Shown in pieces: positions 13,061-21,096 of a DNA stretch of 64,000 nt; within the stretch, counting starts at the first letter, position 1, and each line of letters begins with the position of its first letter. Source of the stretch: Anagrus nilaparvatae (lineage: Eukaryota; Arthropoda; Insecta; Hymenoptera; Mymaridae). The DNA is taken from positions 23,064,001 to 23,128,000 of the forward strand of contig JAKSXM010000014.1 of the NCBI GenBank assembly GCA_022575985.1, written 5' to 3'. The position numbers and the translations under genes were made by a program. The notes under the pieces are model-generated. The model did no database searches. It worked only from the letters and a program-made list of their open reading frames with translations, and was not told the DNA's origin.

Positions 13061-13984
13061 TATAATATAATTACATTTGAATTCTCCAACTGATTGTACA
13101 AATTTTTTAAATCTTCGTGAATGATAAAAATAATCTATACTTTATAATATTTGACTGATAAAAAAAAAACTATTTTTTTAAAAAATAAAAATAAATTAGT
13201 ATTTTTTTATTGTAATAATTTGAATAAATTTGTTCACGAATCCCCAAAAAGGGTCAATAACCCTCCCCTTAACTGCCACCAAACAAACATTTTTCAAAAA
13301 TAAAAAACTAAAGCAAAAAAACAGTTAGAAAACCATTAGTATGTAACTTATTAACCCCTTTTCACCACCTGAAACTCTCCAATATAGCTTCGAACAAAAA
13401 TTTTACCTGAAAACTCAAATATCCATAAAAATGGTTTAAAAATGGGAGCCGCGAGGTTTTTGAGGTTACTAAATACGAATTTGATAATGTAATTAGACAA
13501 ATCCTTCTAGAAAATTCATAATGACGGATTTTCTACAAGAATTTTCTAATGAAAAAGGTTTTCACATTAAATTGATGTTACAAGCATAATAAATTATGTA
13601 ATATTTGTTATCAAGATATTTTTTGGGCCGTTGATAACAAATTTCACATGAAAATTTGGAAAAAATTCAGGGAAAATCCAATATTGTGGATTTTTATTAT
13701 CAATATAATATCAGCATCAAGGAAGTTGATAAATTTTTTTAAAATTTTTTAAGTGGGGAATCTATCATATTGCATTTTACTCAAAGATTTTTCAAATTTT
13801 TATGTGAATTTATAATCAGCGACCCAATTAACCCACAGAAATCAAGCTTCATACAAGTCAATTACGAATTGGGTCGCTATTTACGAATTTCACATGAAAT
13901 TTTGGAAAAGCTTTATCTCTGAAAAATTAAAAAAAAATAATTGATTTACCAAAAACCCCGGGACTCCTATTTTTAATCTATTTT
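13061..13984. repeat. Left flank of the palindrome: family-2 repeat debris
   Basis: The fragment at 13351-13427 ('cctgaaactctccaat', 'aaattttacctgaaaact') is an inverted, diverged copy of the right flank at 25062-25140. The rest carries family-2 phrases such as 'gggtcgctatttacgaatt'. No gene is seen. Confidence 0.5.
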
Positions 13985-13990
13985 AATGGG
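13985..13990. repeat. Left 6-bp target-site duplication (aatggg)
   Basis: The six bases immediately outside the left terminus (AGTAGATAGG) are repeated directly after the right terminus at 25062-25067. The palindromic match ends precisely at these bases. A 6-bp duplication is the size made by Polinton/Maverick integration. Confidence 0.75.
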
Positions 13991-14090
13991 AGTAGATAGG
14001 TAAAGCGGGTCCTGGCACAGGGGGGTGGGGGAAGGTCACATGGGATGTCGCATGGTGGGGGTGAGAGTGTTGTCCCAGGGTATCGATAAT
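13991..14090. repeat. GC-rich terminus, left
   Basis: The outermost ~100 bp are far more GC-rich than the rest of the window and include a long G-rich run (14019-14032, GGGGGGTGGGGG). This composition change stops at the duplicated 6-mer. Termini of this kind would be where the integrase and any terminal protein act; that role is inferred. Confidence 0.6.
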
Positions 14091-14099
14091 TTTTTGGCG

Positions 14100-14480
14100 C
14101 GTGCAATTGCACGTGATCATATTTGGCGGCCATTTTGCACGCGTGCGTGCGTGAATTAAAAATGGCTGTTTTGCAATTGCACGAGAGTATTTTTCAAGAT
14201 GGCGGACATTTATATTTTTTTTATTTGAAAATGGCCGCCATTTAATTAAATGTATCGCGTGCATGCGTGCGTGAATAAAATATGGCTGCCATGCATTTGC
14301 ATGAGTCATATTTGGCGGCCATTTTTCGCGCGTGCGTGCGTGCGTGCATGCATAAATTTATTATGGCTGCGCGTAGTTGCATGAGTGTATTTTCAAGATG
14401 ACCTCCATTTATATTTTTTTATTTCAAAATGGCCGCCATGTCATTATTTTCAATTGCGTGTATGCGTGCGTGCGTGTAAC
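14100..14480. repeat. Tandem ~188-bp units with GCGT tracts and GGCGGCCAT motifs (left)
   Basis: Two units (about 14110-14297 and 14298-14480) share 'catatttggcggccatttt', then alternating purine-pyrimidine (GCGT)n/(GCAT)n tracts, then 'caagatg', then AAAATGGCCGCCAT. The GCCAT-in-AAATGGCGGC context matches the known YY1/Pleiohomeotic site. GCGTGCGTGC tracts are the kind able to adopt Z-DNA. The ORF at 13983-14309 is an artefact of this repeat. Confidence 0.6.
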
Positions 14481-14690
14481 ATGTAGATAATTATAATATT
14501 AATGATAAAAGTATTTTCATATATAATAATAAAATAGTATATGAGTGCACGTATCTATTATTCTTAATTTACTATATATACATATTAACAGATACATGCA
14601 CTCATATACTATAAATATATGTAATAAATTTTTTCCTTATATATGAAACAAATGTGAAATTTGTCACTTGCGAGAAAAAAAAATAAGAAT
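14478..14690. repeat. Hairpin module A, outer copy (left)
   Basis: It contains a 23-bp inverted repeat (ATAGTATATGAGTGCACG... against ...CATGCACTCATATACTAT, one mismatch) around a loop of about 36 bases at 14534-14614. The flanks ('acatgtagataattata' and 'ccttatatatg') recur in the same order at 15133-15348, so the module is a direct repeat bracketing the 70-bp array. Confidence 0.7.
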
Positions 14691-14708
14691 TTAACAACGC
14701 AATAAAAA

Positions 14709-15062
14709 ACCGGTTTATGACGTCAATGGGAATCCCAAAAGATGAATCATCATTTTATTTATTTAATGCGTAGTTAAAACCAGTTTATGACGTCAATGGG
14801 AATCCCATAAGATGAATCATCATTTTATTTATTTAATGCGTAGTTAAAACCGGTTTATGACGTCAATGGGAATTCCAAAAGATGAATCATCATTTTATTT
14901 ATTTAATGCGTAGTTAAAACCGGTTTATGACGTCAATGGGAATCCCAAAAGATGAATCATCATTTTATTTATTTAATGCGTAGTAGAAACTGGTTTATGA
15001 CGTCAATGGGAATCCCAAAAAGATGAATCATCATTTTATTTACTTAATGCGTAGTAGAAACC
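14709..15062. repeat. Five 70-bp tandem repeats each with TGACGTCA (left)
   Basis: Units start at about 14711, 14781, 14851, 14921 and 14991 with a 70-bp period and few mismatches. Each contains TATGACGTCAATGGGAA, which includes the perfect palindromic CRE/ATF site TGACGTCA, and a TGAATCAT sequence close to the AP-1/CRE-like half-site pair. Such regularly spaced sites would suit an enhancer. The array is non-coding. Confidence 0.8.
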
Positions 15063-15132
15063 GATGTATACCTATTTTTATGAGTGTAATATTATGTACA
15101 TGATAAGTTACCTGAGCTTGCTTAGGTATCTT

Positions 15133-15348
15133 AACATGTAGATAATTATAGTATATTAATAATAAAAAATATTTACATGTATAATAATAAAGTAGTAGTA
15201 TATGAGTGCACGTTTCTATTATTCTTAATTTGTTACTATATATACATATAAACAGATACATGCACTCATATACTATAAATATATGTGATCAATTTTTTCC
15301 TTATATATGGAACAAAGGTTAAATTTATCACTTGTGAGAGAAAAAAAA
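15133..15348. repeat. Hairpin module A, inner copy (left)
   Basis: This second copy repeats the module at 14478-14690, with the inverted pair TATATGAGTGCACG / TGCATGCACTCATATA-type arms at about 15198-15276. Divergence from the outer copy is moderate, so this duplication is older than the arm duplication. Confidence 0.65.
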
Positions 15349-16141
15349 AGATGCCCTCTAGTGTTATATTTCGTAACTTCCATAAAAATTTTATATTTTT
15401 ATAAATATAACTATAATTTTTTAATATTAGTTATTTATTTTATATTTTTTTTAATATTTATTGAAATTTTAAGGCTATGTCTTCTTTATAATATATTAAT
15501 TATTTTCTCTGCACCAAATAATATGTTTTTTTTTTTACTAAACATAACCTTAAAATTCAAGATATATAATATAAAAATATATAAATTCTTTAACATAACC
15601 TCAAAATATATAAATTCCTTACATAACCCCTAAAATCTGAATAATTCTTATAATAACCTCAATCATTTAATAGTTTTTAGATCATTAACTTAAATTTTGA
15701 TAGAAATTGTTAAAGTTTAAACATTTTTGAAGTAGAAATAATTTTTTTTTTTTTGCCATAATTACCGAATTAATTAATATTCAATTACTAAAATAAAGTA
15801 AACAGTTTTACACGGGAAATTTAATTTTAGTTTGAAATAAAAACAGAAATTGATTAAAAAATTTTTTTTTATTCTTCATGATATATTAATTAATTAATTT
15901 TTCTTCTCTCAAATAATGTATATATGTTTACTAAACATAACCTTAAATTTCAAGGTCATTTAACCAGAGTACTTTGAAAATAAGTACATGGTTGAATGCA
16001 AAAATATAGAAAATTGAAATTTCATCTATCATCAACTTTGCTTTTTACGGTTTAAATTATATCAGCTAAATAATAATAATAATAATAATTTACTATTTTT
16101 TAAGAAATTAAAAAACATTTATTGTTGATAAATACATAATT
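15349..16141. other. Non-coding spacer of the left arm
   Basis: It holds degenerate repeats of a 'cataaccttaaaat' phrase (15540-15660, 15945) and a GATAA/TAATAA-rich end. The overlapping 108-aa ORF at 15307-15633 is low-complexity and unlikely to be real. The same phrase recurs at about 18100-18180 inside the arm. Confidence 0.45.
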
Positions 16142-16147
16142 TTTATT
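16142..16147 (-). terminator. Poly(A) signal of the left 335-aa gene
   Basis: AATAAA on the minus strand lies about 60 bases past the stop codon. A second AATAAA follows at 16118-16123. Confidence 0.55.
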
Positions 16148-16208
16148 GTAAGTCTTATAACATACATTATTTTATACATTATTTTTTATAACATTTTTTA
16201 CAATAAAT

Positions 16209-17216
16209 TTATAATTTTTTTTTTAAATGTTTAAATTTAGTTTGTCTACATTTGTCAATGATGGATTTAATTTCATTTTCATAATTAGTAATTTCAGCTT
16301 CTCTCTTGTCTACTAACGATTTCATGCGGTCATCTAACTTGTTAGAATCATCCCTAACATCTTTTGCTACCTTCTTCTTAAACATATATTGTGACAATCC
16401 TTGTCCAGTAGTATTTAAAATTCTGTTTATCCATGCACTTTTTTCCGTTTTATCGTCTCGAAAAGATGCATTTGGCTTATATCTCTTCCTGTAAGCATTA
16501 GTTGATTTCAGAATTTTTATATAATTCGCTTGATCCTGATCGGTTACATTTGGGCCTGGTAACTTCTTGAATAAAAGCTCAATCATTCCATCAGTCAAAA
16601 AGTATTTATCATAATCCAAATTTATTTGATTCTCGTCATCGAAATAGACTTCAGTATTTCCCAAATTTATGTTATTCTCGTTATCGAAATAGACTTCAGT
16701 ATCTCCCAACATGTATGTTCCATTTTGTAAGTACCGTACTCCAGTCTTTGTATCCAAATTTTTGTCTTCATTTTTTATAAGCATTTGCAAGTATTTCTTT
16801 GCTTTTAATGTTTTTGGTGTGCTAGCTTCTAGGGTTGGATGAATCTTTGATGAATGAGGTTTTTTATCATCATCATTATTTCTTTCGATAACAGTTTCAT
16901 CTTCATCATCCCTTTCATCATCGTCATCTATCGCTGATTTAAAATTATCATTGTAGAATGATGAAGTATTGTTTTTCATTTTCTTAACTTTTTTAATATC
17001 ATATTCATAGGTATCATCCTGAATACGTCTTTTTCCTGAATTATTATCTATTTCTGACAATTTTAAAATTTTTTCTAAAGGTTCTGTTATAGGTTTGAGA
17101 TTTTCTTTTAATACATCTTCAGCAACCTGTTTACCTAGTTTGTAAGCTAAACTTTTGCGACGTATGGATTTTCTTAACTCAGCAATTTGCTGTAACAATA
17201 AAGCCTTTTGTTCCAT
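16209..17216 (-). CDS. DUF8207-like protein, left copy
   Basis: This is a 335-aa intronless ORF. Residues 1-55 are helical, leucine-rich and probably coiled-coil; 60-120 are basic then strongly acidic (DDDDERDDEDE around 97-107); 157-260 form the conserved block with GVRYLQNGTYMLGDTEVYF, LTDGMIELLFKKLPG, and a YIKILKSTNAYRKRY stretch; 275-335 are a lysine-rich coiled-coil. From memory this order (short 'GVR..NG...IG' strand, then 'LT.G..ELLFKK.P', then 'Y..IL..TNA') is that of arthropod DUF8207 proteins found with Polinton-like elements; their biochemical role is unknown to me. A 15-residue segment is tandemly duplicated (170-184, 185-199). No transmembrane or signal segment is present. The gene is divergent from the 127-aa gene over a 346-bp intergenic. 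It differs from its mirror copy at residue 118 (Lys here, Glu there). Confidence 0.85.
   Translation of the reverse strand: MEQKALLLQQIAELRKSIRRKSLAYKLGKQVAEDVLKENLKPITEPLEKILKLSEIDNNSGKRRIQDDTYEYDIKKVKKMKNNTSSFYNDNFKSAIDDDDERDDEDETVIERNNDDDKKPHSSKIHPTLEASTPKTLKAKKYLQMLIKNEDKNLDTKTGVRYLQNGTYMLGDTEVYFDNENNINLGNTEVYFDDENQINLDYDKYFLTDGMIELLFKKLPGPNVTDQDQANYIKILKSTNAYRKRYKPNASFRDDKTEKSAWINRILNTTGQGLSQYMFKKKVAKDVRDDSNKLDDRMKSLVDKREAEITNYENEIKSIIDKCRQTKFKHLKKKL
16620..16709 (-). repeat. 45-bp in-frame tandem duplication within the left 335-aa gene
   Basis: Codons 170-184 and 185-199 encode LGDTEVYFDNENNIN and LGNTEVYFDDENQIN. The mirror copy lies at 22343-22432 and carries the same duplication, so it predates the palindrome. 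Confidence 0.8.
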
Positions 17217-17562
17217 GTTGAATACTCAACAGTTCAATGCAAACTAAACAATTAGTTTTGAAAACTAACATATTATATGTGAAACTTCAGAAACTATAGT
17301 AAATTTGCATAAACTATAGTAAAATTACGAAGTTTGTCGATGATTACCGAAAATTTACGAACTATAGTAAAATTATAATTTTAATGAACGTTGTATCTAA
17401 TGAGATCGATATTTAACTAAGATAGGTTAAAAAAAACTTGTGGCGACATCTGTAATTTCTATAAAGGAAGAAATTTGATATAAAAAAGTCAGTATGTACT
17501 TATTTATTGACATGTTCGTTTCTTGTTAAAAAAAAAGAGAGAATTTTAAGTTTATTTTCAAG
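17217..17562. promoter_or_regulatory. Divergent promoter region (left arm)
   Basis: This 346-bp intergenic serves the outward 335-aa gene and the inward 127-aa gene. It holds three copies of the palindrome-centred AAACTATAGTAAA (about 17291, 17311 and 17359), which look like binding sites. For the minus-strand gene a TATAATA lies at about 17271-17279, some 55-60 bases upstream of its ATG. Confidence 0.55.
17459..17493 (+). promoter_or_regulatory. TATA box and TCAGT initiator of the left 127-aa gene
   Basis: CTATAAAGG starts at 17459 and TCAGT lies at 17489-17493, about 30 bases downstream. TCAGT is the arthropod initiator consensus. The predicted start leaves a leader of about 70 bases before the ATG at 17563. 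Confidence 0.6.
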
Positions 17563-17946
17563 ATGTCAATTTACATGTATTATCCACCAGGCACACAAGT
17601 TAATGTTGAAATATATGACGACAGCAAGTTCTCCGCAGGAGAAATAAAAACATTTTCTTTTACGCAAAATTCATGTCTTAATCCGTTTGAATGTATGACA
17701 TATGACTGTGATCGTCTATGGGTTATTATATTTACCTCGAACAGCATGAAAGACGCAGAGAATTTCGATGACATTGATATCGAATTCGTAGATGATGATG
17801 CTCATGAAGATGATGACAAAAGATATATTAATCTCACCATCGAAAAAGGGGGAGGAAAAGAAGCAGAAAAAATCATAATAGGTTCAGATTTTTATGGATA
17901 TACAAAATTAACTTCGGATGAATGTGATTGTAAAACAAAAATATAA
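17563..17946 (+). CDS. 127-aa acidic protein of unknown function, left copy
   Basis: I do not recognise a family. The protein starts MSIYMYYPPGTQVNV, appears beta-rich, and has a very acidic segment (residues 69-85, including VDDDAHEDDD). Cysteines at 38, 44, 49, 121 and 123 include a C-terminal CDC. There is no signal peptide or membrane segment. It is intact and identical in predicted sequence in both arms. Support for a real gene: a well-placed TATA and initiator, an AATAAA four bases past the stop, and an ATG in the same TTTCAAG-ATG context as the 280-aa gene. It is divergent from the 335-aa gene and convergent with the 280-aa gene. It could be a small regulatory or virion-like protein; that is a guess. 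Confidence 0.75.
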   Translation: MSIYMYYPPGTQVNVEIYDDSKFSAGEIKTFSFTQNSCLNPFECMTYDCDRLWVIIFTSNSMKDAENFDDIDIEFVDDDAHEDDDKRYINLTIEKGGGKEAEKIIIGSDFYGYTKLTSDECDCKTKI

Positions 17947-17949
17947 TTT

Positions 17950-17955
17950 AATAAA
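17950..17955 (+). terminator. Poly(A) signal of the left 127-aa gene
   Basis: AATAAA begins four bases after the TAA stop. Such tight 3' packing is typical of viruses and virus-like elements. Confidence 0.55.
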
Positions 17956-18313
17956 TTCAATATTGTATTTCTTTTTGAAAATTAACTGTAAGATCTTAAA
18001 TATATTCTATATATGTATAATAGATAATTTTTTAAGTGTATTTTAGGTTAGGTTATTTCAGAATCCAATAAAACTCTTGTAAATAATATTTATTTATAAA
18101 ACATAACCTGAAAATTAAAAAAATCTTTTGCATAACCTCAAAATGTAAACAATCTCCAAAATAACCGCAAATTTTTTATAATCCTATACAAATTCTTAAA
18201 ATTTAAATAATTCTCTATATAAAATAAGAAATTTAAAAATTTTAGAATAATTTTGCTTATCTTGAAGGAAGTTGAATAAGTATAAAACAGTTTATATAAT
18301 GAAAATATTTTTC
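17956..18313. other. Convergent intergenic region (left)
   Basis: About 360 bp separate the convergent 3' ends. It carries degenerate 'cataacctnaaaat' repeats near 18100-18180, as in the outer spacer. No ORF is seen. Confidence 0.45.
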
Positions 18314-18319
18314 TTTATT
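18314..18319 (-). terminator. Poly(A) signal of the left 280-aa gene
   Basis: AATAAA on the minus strand, about 45 bases after the stop codon. Confidence 0.55.
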
Positions 18320-18363
18320 GAAATAACATTCTTAAACATTTTAAAAGAAAACATGTGATAAGG

Positions 18364-19206
18364 TTAATATATAATCTTAGCTGTCCTTAATTCTTCGACT
18401 ATTAACTTAATTTCATTATCATGTCCAGTAAATCCACGTTTCCTCTCAGCATCTAATACTCTCAGGCGATTAACAAGTTTATTAGGATCATCCCAATTGT
18501 CATAATTGATTGGTGTATCGATGATATCCCTACATGTTGGTGTTGAACTGTGAGCGAAAAGATTTAAAAAATTTTGATCTGTAGAACTTTTTGAACTTTG
18601 ATTTTTATTGAATGATTGGTCAGATTCATCGATATTAAAATTTTCATCAGATGAATAATTTTGACTATTCTTTAGGTATCTTGTTTTTTTAAATTTATTT
18701 CTTCTAGGTTTATTGTTAGTAAATGATGACTCGATCGTGTTTACTCCTATACTTCGAACAGATTTTTCTGTATTCGTTGCCTTATCACAAAAAGATACTT
18801 TTTGCGTATTTGTTGATTTATCAGAGAAAGATTTTTCATCATCAATATGTTTATCATAAATTATTTTATTATTAGAATCAAATTCTTCTGCCTCTGGTAA
18901 TTCTTGAAATCTTGTAGCATTTGTTTCATTGCAATTGCTTGCATATTCATTTTTGAGACAAGAATTTTTTACTGTAACATCATCTTCAATCTTTTGCGAA
19001 TTCTTTTTCGCTGTTTTAGGATGATTGTGTGCAACAACTCCAGGAGCTATATAGTTGTCGGTTATTAAAATTTTTGCCTTGCAAGTTTTTCTCACACACC
19101 TCCACGTGACACCCGATCGAATTTTATTATCATAGCGATATATATAATCATTTACTTTTTTGAGAGGGTTACCCCTCTGACTAACAAGATCTTCCGATGC
19201 TAACAT
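18364..19206 (-). CDS. FLYWCH zinc-finger protein, left copy
   Basis: Residues 9-63 match the FLYWCH zinc finger: RG-turn at 11-12, Y21-Y23-Y25, W35, then zinc ligands C37, C42, H60 and H62 (C-x4-C-x17-H-x-H). FLYWCH fingers bind DNA or protein and are common in MULE and other transposon proteins. Residues 65-220 are polar and probably disordered, with repeated SDKSTNTQK / CDKATNTEK motifs (about 128-136 and 140-148). Residues 239-280 form a conserved-looking helical tail (DDPNKLVNRLRVL ... EIKLIVEELR ... IIY) that I recall from other arthropod mobile-element proteins. Nuclear location is likely from the domain. It is transcribed outward from the centre and is identical to its mirror copy. 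Confidence 0.85.
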   Translation of the reverse strand: MLASEDLVSQRGNPLKKVNDYIYRYDNKIRSGVTWRCVRKTCKAKILITDNYIAPGVVAHNHPKTAKKNSQKIEDDVTVKNSCLKNEYASNCNETNATRFQELPEAEEFDSNNKIIYDKHIDDEKSFSDKSTNTQKVSFCDKATNTEKSVRSIGVNTIESSFTNNKPRRNKFKKTRYLKNSQNYSSDENFNIDESDQSFNKNQSSKSSTDQNFLNLFAHSSTPTCRDIIDTPINYDNWDDPNKLVNRLRVLDAERKRGFTGHDNEIKLIVEELRTAKIIY

Positions 19207-19300
19207 CTTGAAATAATACTTGATACTAAAATAAATAAGGCTAGTGTATGATACTATATTAGAAAACCAATAACCGTCGGTAAAACTTAGAAATCTTTTT
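19207..19300. promoter_or_regulatory. Upstream region of the left 280-aa gene
   Basis: On the minus strand this reads an ATTGG (inverted CCAAT) followed by CTAATATAGTATCATA, which offers a weak TATA-like element about 50 bases before the ATG. The leader ends in TTTCAAG-ATG. The mirror is 19752-19845. Confidence 0.4.
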
Positions 19301-19464
19301 AATCCGCGCAGTTTATATGAAAATCCGCGCAGTTTATGTAAAATCCGCGCAGTTTATATGAAAATCCGCGCAGTTTATGTAAAATCCGCGCAGTTTATAT
19401 GAAAATCCGCGCAGTTTAAGTAAAAAGTGGCGCAGTTTGGCGCAGTTTAAGTAAAAAGTGGCGC
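19301..19464. repeat. Iteron-like GCGCAGTTT array (left)
   Basis: Six units of 20-21 bp, alternating CCGCGCAGTTTATATGAAAA and CCGCGCAGTTTATGTAAAA, are followed by 31-bp units with GTGGCGCAGTTTGGCGCAG. The GC-rich motif is spaced about two helical turns apart. The array is inverted in the right arm. Confidence 0.8.
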
Positions 19465-19587
19465 TAACTATATAAAAAGTGGTGCTAACTAAATTGCGCT
19501 AACTGTATAAAAATTGCGCCGAACTGCGCCACTTTTTACTTAAACTGCGCCAAACTGCGCCACTTTTTACTTAAACTGCGCCAAACT
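19465..19587. other. Asymmetric centre of the palindrome
   Basis: These 123 bp do not pair across the axis. The left part reads 'gctaactatataaaaagtgg' and 'ttgcgctaactgtataaaa'; the right part continues 31-bp units of the iteron family in the right-arm orientation. Extra repeat units on one side only could reflect slippage after the palindrome formed, or an asymmetric break-and-join at formation. Confidence 0.75.
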
Positions 19588-19751
19588 GCGCCACTTTTTA
19601 CTTAAACTGCGCCAAACTGCGCCACTTTTTACTTAAACTGCGCGGATTTTCATATAAACTGCGCGGATTTTACATAAACTGCGCGGATTTTCATATAAAC
19701 TGCGCGGATTTTACATAAACTGCGCGGATTTTCATATAAACTGCGCGGATT
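19588..19751. repeat. Iteron-like GCGCAGTTT array (right)
   Basis: Mirror of 19301-19464: AAACTGCGCGGATTTT units at 20-21-bp spacing, opposed to the left array across the axis. Confidence 0.8.
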
Positions 19752-19845
19752 AAAAAGATTTCTAAGTTTTACCGACGGTTATTGGTTTTCTAATATAGTA
19801 TCATACACTAGCCTTATTTATTTTAGTATCAAGTATTATTTCAAG
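19752..19845 (+). promoter_or_regulatory. Upstream region of the right 280-aa gene
   Basis: The sequence contains TTATTGG at about 19779-19785 and TAATATAGTA at 19791-19800, then the TTTCAAG leader before the ATG at 19846. Confidence 0.4.
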
Positions 19846-20688
19846 ATGTTAGCATCGGAAGATCTTGTTAGTCAGAGGGGTAACCCTCTCAAAAAAGTAA
19901 ATGATTATATATATCGCTATGATAATAAAATTCGATCGGGTGTCACGTGGAGGTGTGTGAGAAAAACTTGCAAGGCAAAAATTTTAATAACCGACAACTA
20001 TATAGCTCCTGGAGTTGTTGCACACAATCATCCTAAAACAGCGAAAAAGAATTCGCAAAAGATTGAAGATGATGTTACAGTAAAAAATTCTTGTCTCAAA
20101 AATGAATATGCAAGCAATTGCAATGAAACAAATGCTACAAGATTTCAAGAATTACCAGAGGCAGAAGAATTTGATTCTAATAATAAAATAATTTATGATA
20201 AACATATTGATGATGAAAAATCTTTCTCTGATAAATCAACAAATACGCAAAAAGTATCTTTTTGTGATAAGGCAACGAATACAGAAAAATCTGTTCGAAG
20301 TATAGGAGTAAACACGATCGAGTCATCATTTACTAACAATAAACCTAGAAGAAATAAATTTAAAAAAACAAGATACCTAAAGAATAGTCAAAATTATTCA
20401 TCTGATGAAAATTTTAATATCGATGAATCTGACCAATCATTCAATAAAAATCAAAGTTCAAAAAGTTCTACAGATCAAAATTTTTTAAATCTTTTCGCTC
20501 ACAGTTCAACACCAACATGTAGGGATATCATCGATACACCAATCAATTATGACAATTGGGATGATCCTAATAAACTTGTTAATCGCCTGAGAGTATTAGA
20601 TGCTGAGAGGAAACGTGGATTTACTGGACATGATAATGAAATTAAGTTAATAGTCGAAGAATTAAGGACAGCTAAGATTATATATTAA
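19846..20688 (+). CDS. FLYWCH zinc-finger protein, right copy
   Basis: The 280-aa product is identical in sequence to the left copy (see that entry for domains: FLYWCH finger with C37, C42, H60, H62; TNT motifs; helical tail 239-280). It is transcribed away from the centre, so the two copies form a head-to-head pair over 639 bp that contains only the iteron arrays and the 123-bp centre. This shared region may act as a bidirectional promoter, possibly bound by the finger protein itself; that is inference. The AATAAA lies 45 bases after the stop. Confidence 0.85.
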   Translation: MLASEDLVSQRGNPLKKVNDYIYRYDNKIRSGVTWRCVRKTCKAKILITDNYIAPGVVAHNHPKTAKKNSQKIEDDVTVKNSCLKNEYASNCNETNATRFQELPEAEEFDSNNKIIYDKHIDDEKSFSDKSTNTQKVSFCDKATNTEKSVRSIGVNTIESSFTNNKPRRNKFKKTRYLKNSQNYSSDENFNIDESDQSFNKNQSSKSSTDQNFLNLFAHSSTPTCRDIIDTPINYDNWDDPNKLVNRLRVLDAERKRGFTGHDNEIKLIVEELRTAKIIY

Positions 20689-20732
20689 CCTTATCACATG
20701 TTTTCTTTTAAAATGTTTAAGAATGTTATTTC

Positions 20733-20738
20733 AATAAA
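20733..20738 (+). terminator. Poly(A) signal of the right 280-aa gene
   Basis: AATAAA about 45 bases past the TAA stop; mirror of 18314-18319. Confidence 0.55.
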
Positions 20739-21096
20739 GAAAAATATTTTCATTATATAAACTGTTTTATACTTATTCAACTTCCTTCAAGATAAGCAAA
20801 ATTATTCTAAAATTTTTAAATTTCTTATTTTATATAGAGAATTATTTAAATTTTAAGAATTTGTATAGGATTATAAAAAATTTGCGGTTATTTTGGAGAT
20901 TGTTTACATTTTGAGGTTATGCAAAAGATTTTTTTAATTTTCAGGTTATGTTTTATAAATAAATATTATTTACAAGAGTTTTATTGGATTCTGAAATAAC
21001 CTAACCTAAAATACACTTAAAAAATTATCTATTATACATATATAGAATATATTTAAGATCTTACAGTTAATTTTCAAAAAGAAATACAATATTGAA
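20739..21096. other. Convergent intergenic region (right)
   Basis: Mirror of 17956-18313. It contains 'aggttatgttttata' and 'gaggttatgcaaaag' repeats. No ORF is seen. Confidence 0.45.

Larger units (their letters stand above)
13991..19464 (+). repeat. Left arm of the palindrome
   Basis: This 5,474-bp arm is the reverse complement of 19588-25061. It holds the 335-aa gene (minus), the 127-aa gene (plus) and the 280-aa gene (minus). The match to the other arm ends at 19464, where left T faces a base that does not pair at 19587. Confidence 0.9.

Noticed and set aside
13983..14309. 108-codon ORF and its mirror at 24743-25063
   Set aside because: Both are generated by the GCGT/GGCGGCCAT tandem repeat and run across the element terminus.
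14709..15062. CRISPR-like array (regular repeats)
   Set aside because: The units are contiguous with no unique spacers, and this is eukaryotic DNA. It is a simple tandem repeat.
14709..15062. Viral enhancer origin because TGACGTCAATGGG resembles herpesvirus enhancer repeats
   Set aside because: The match covers only a CRE and a few flanking bases, and nothing else supports relationship. Convergence is more likely.
15307..15633. 108-codon hydrophobic ORF and its mirror at 23419-23745
   Set aside because: Low-complexity F/I/L/N sequence over degenerate repeats. It is identical in both arms only because the arms are.
20990..21012. Telomeric (TTAGG)n sequence, from 'aacctaacctaaaa'
   Set aside because: Only two adjacent units are present. 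The wider repeats have a different, longer period.
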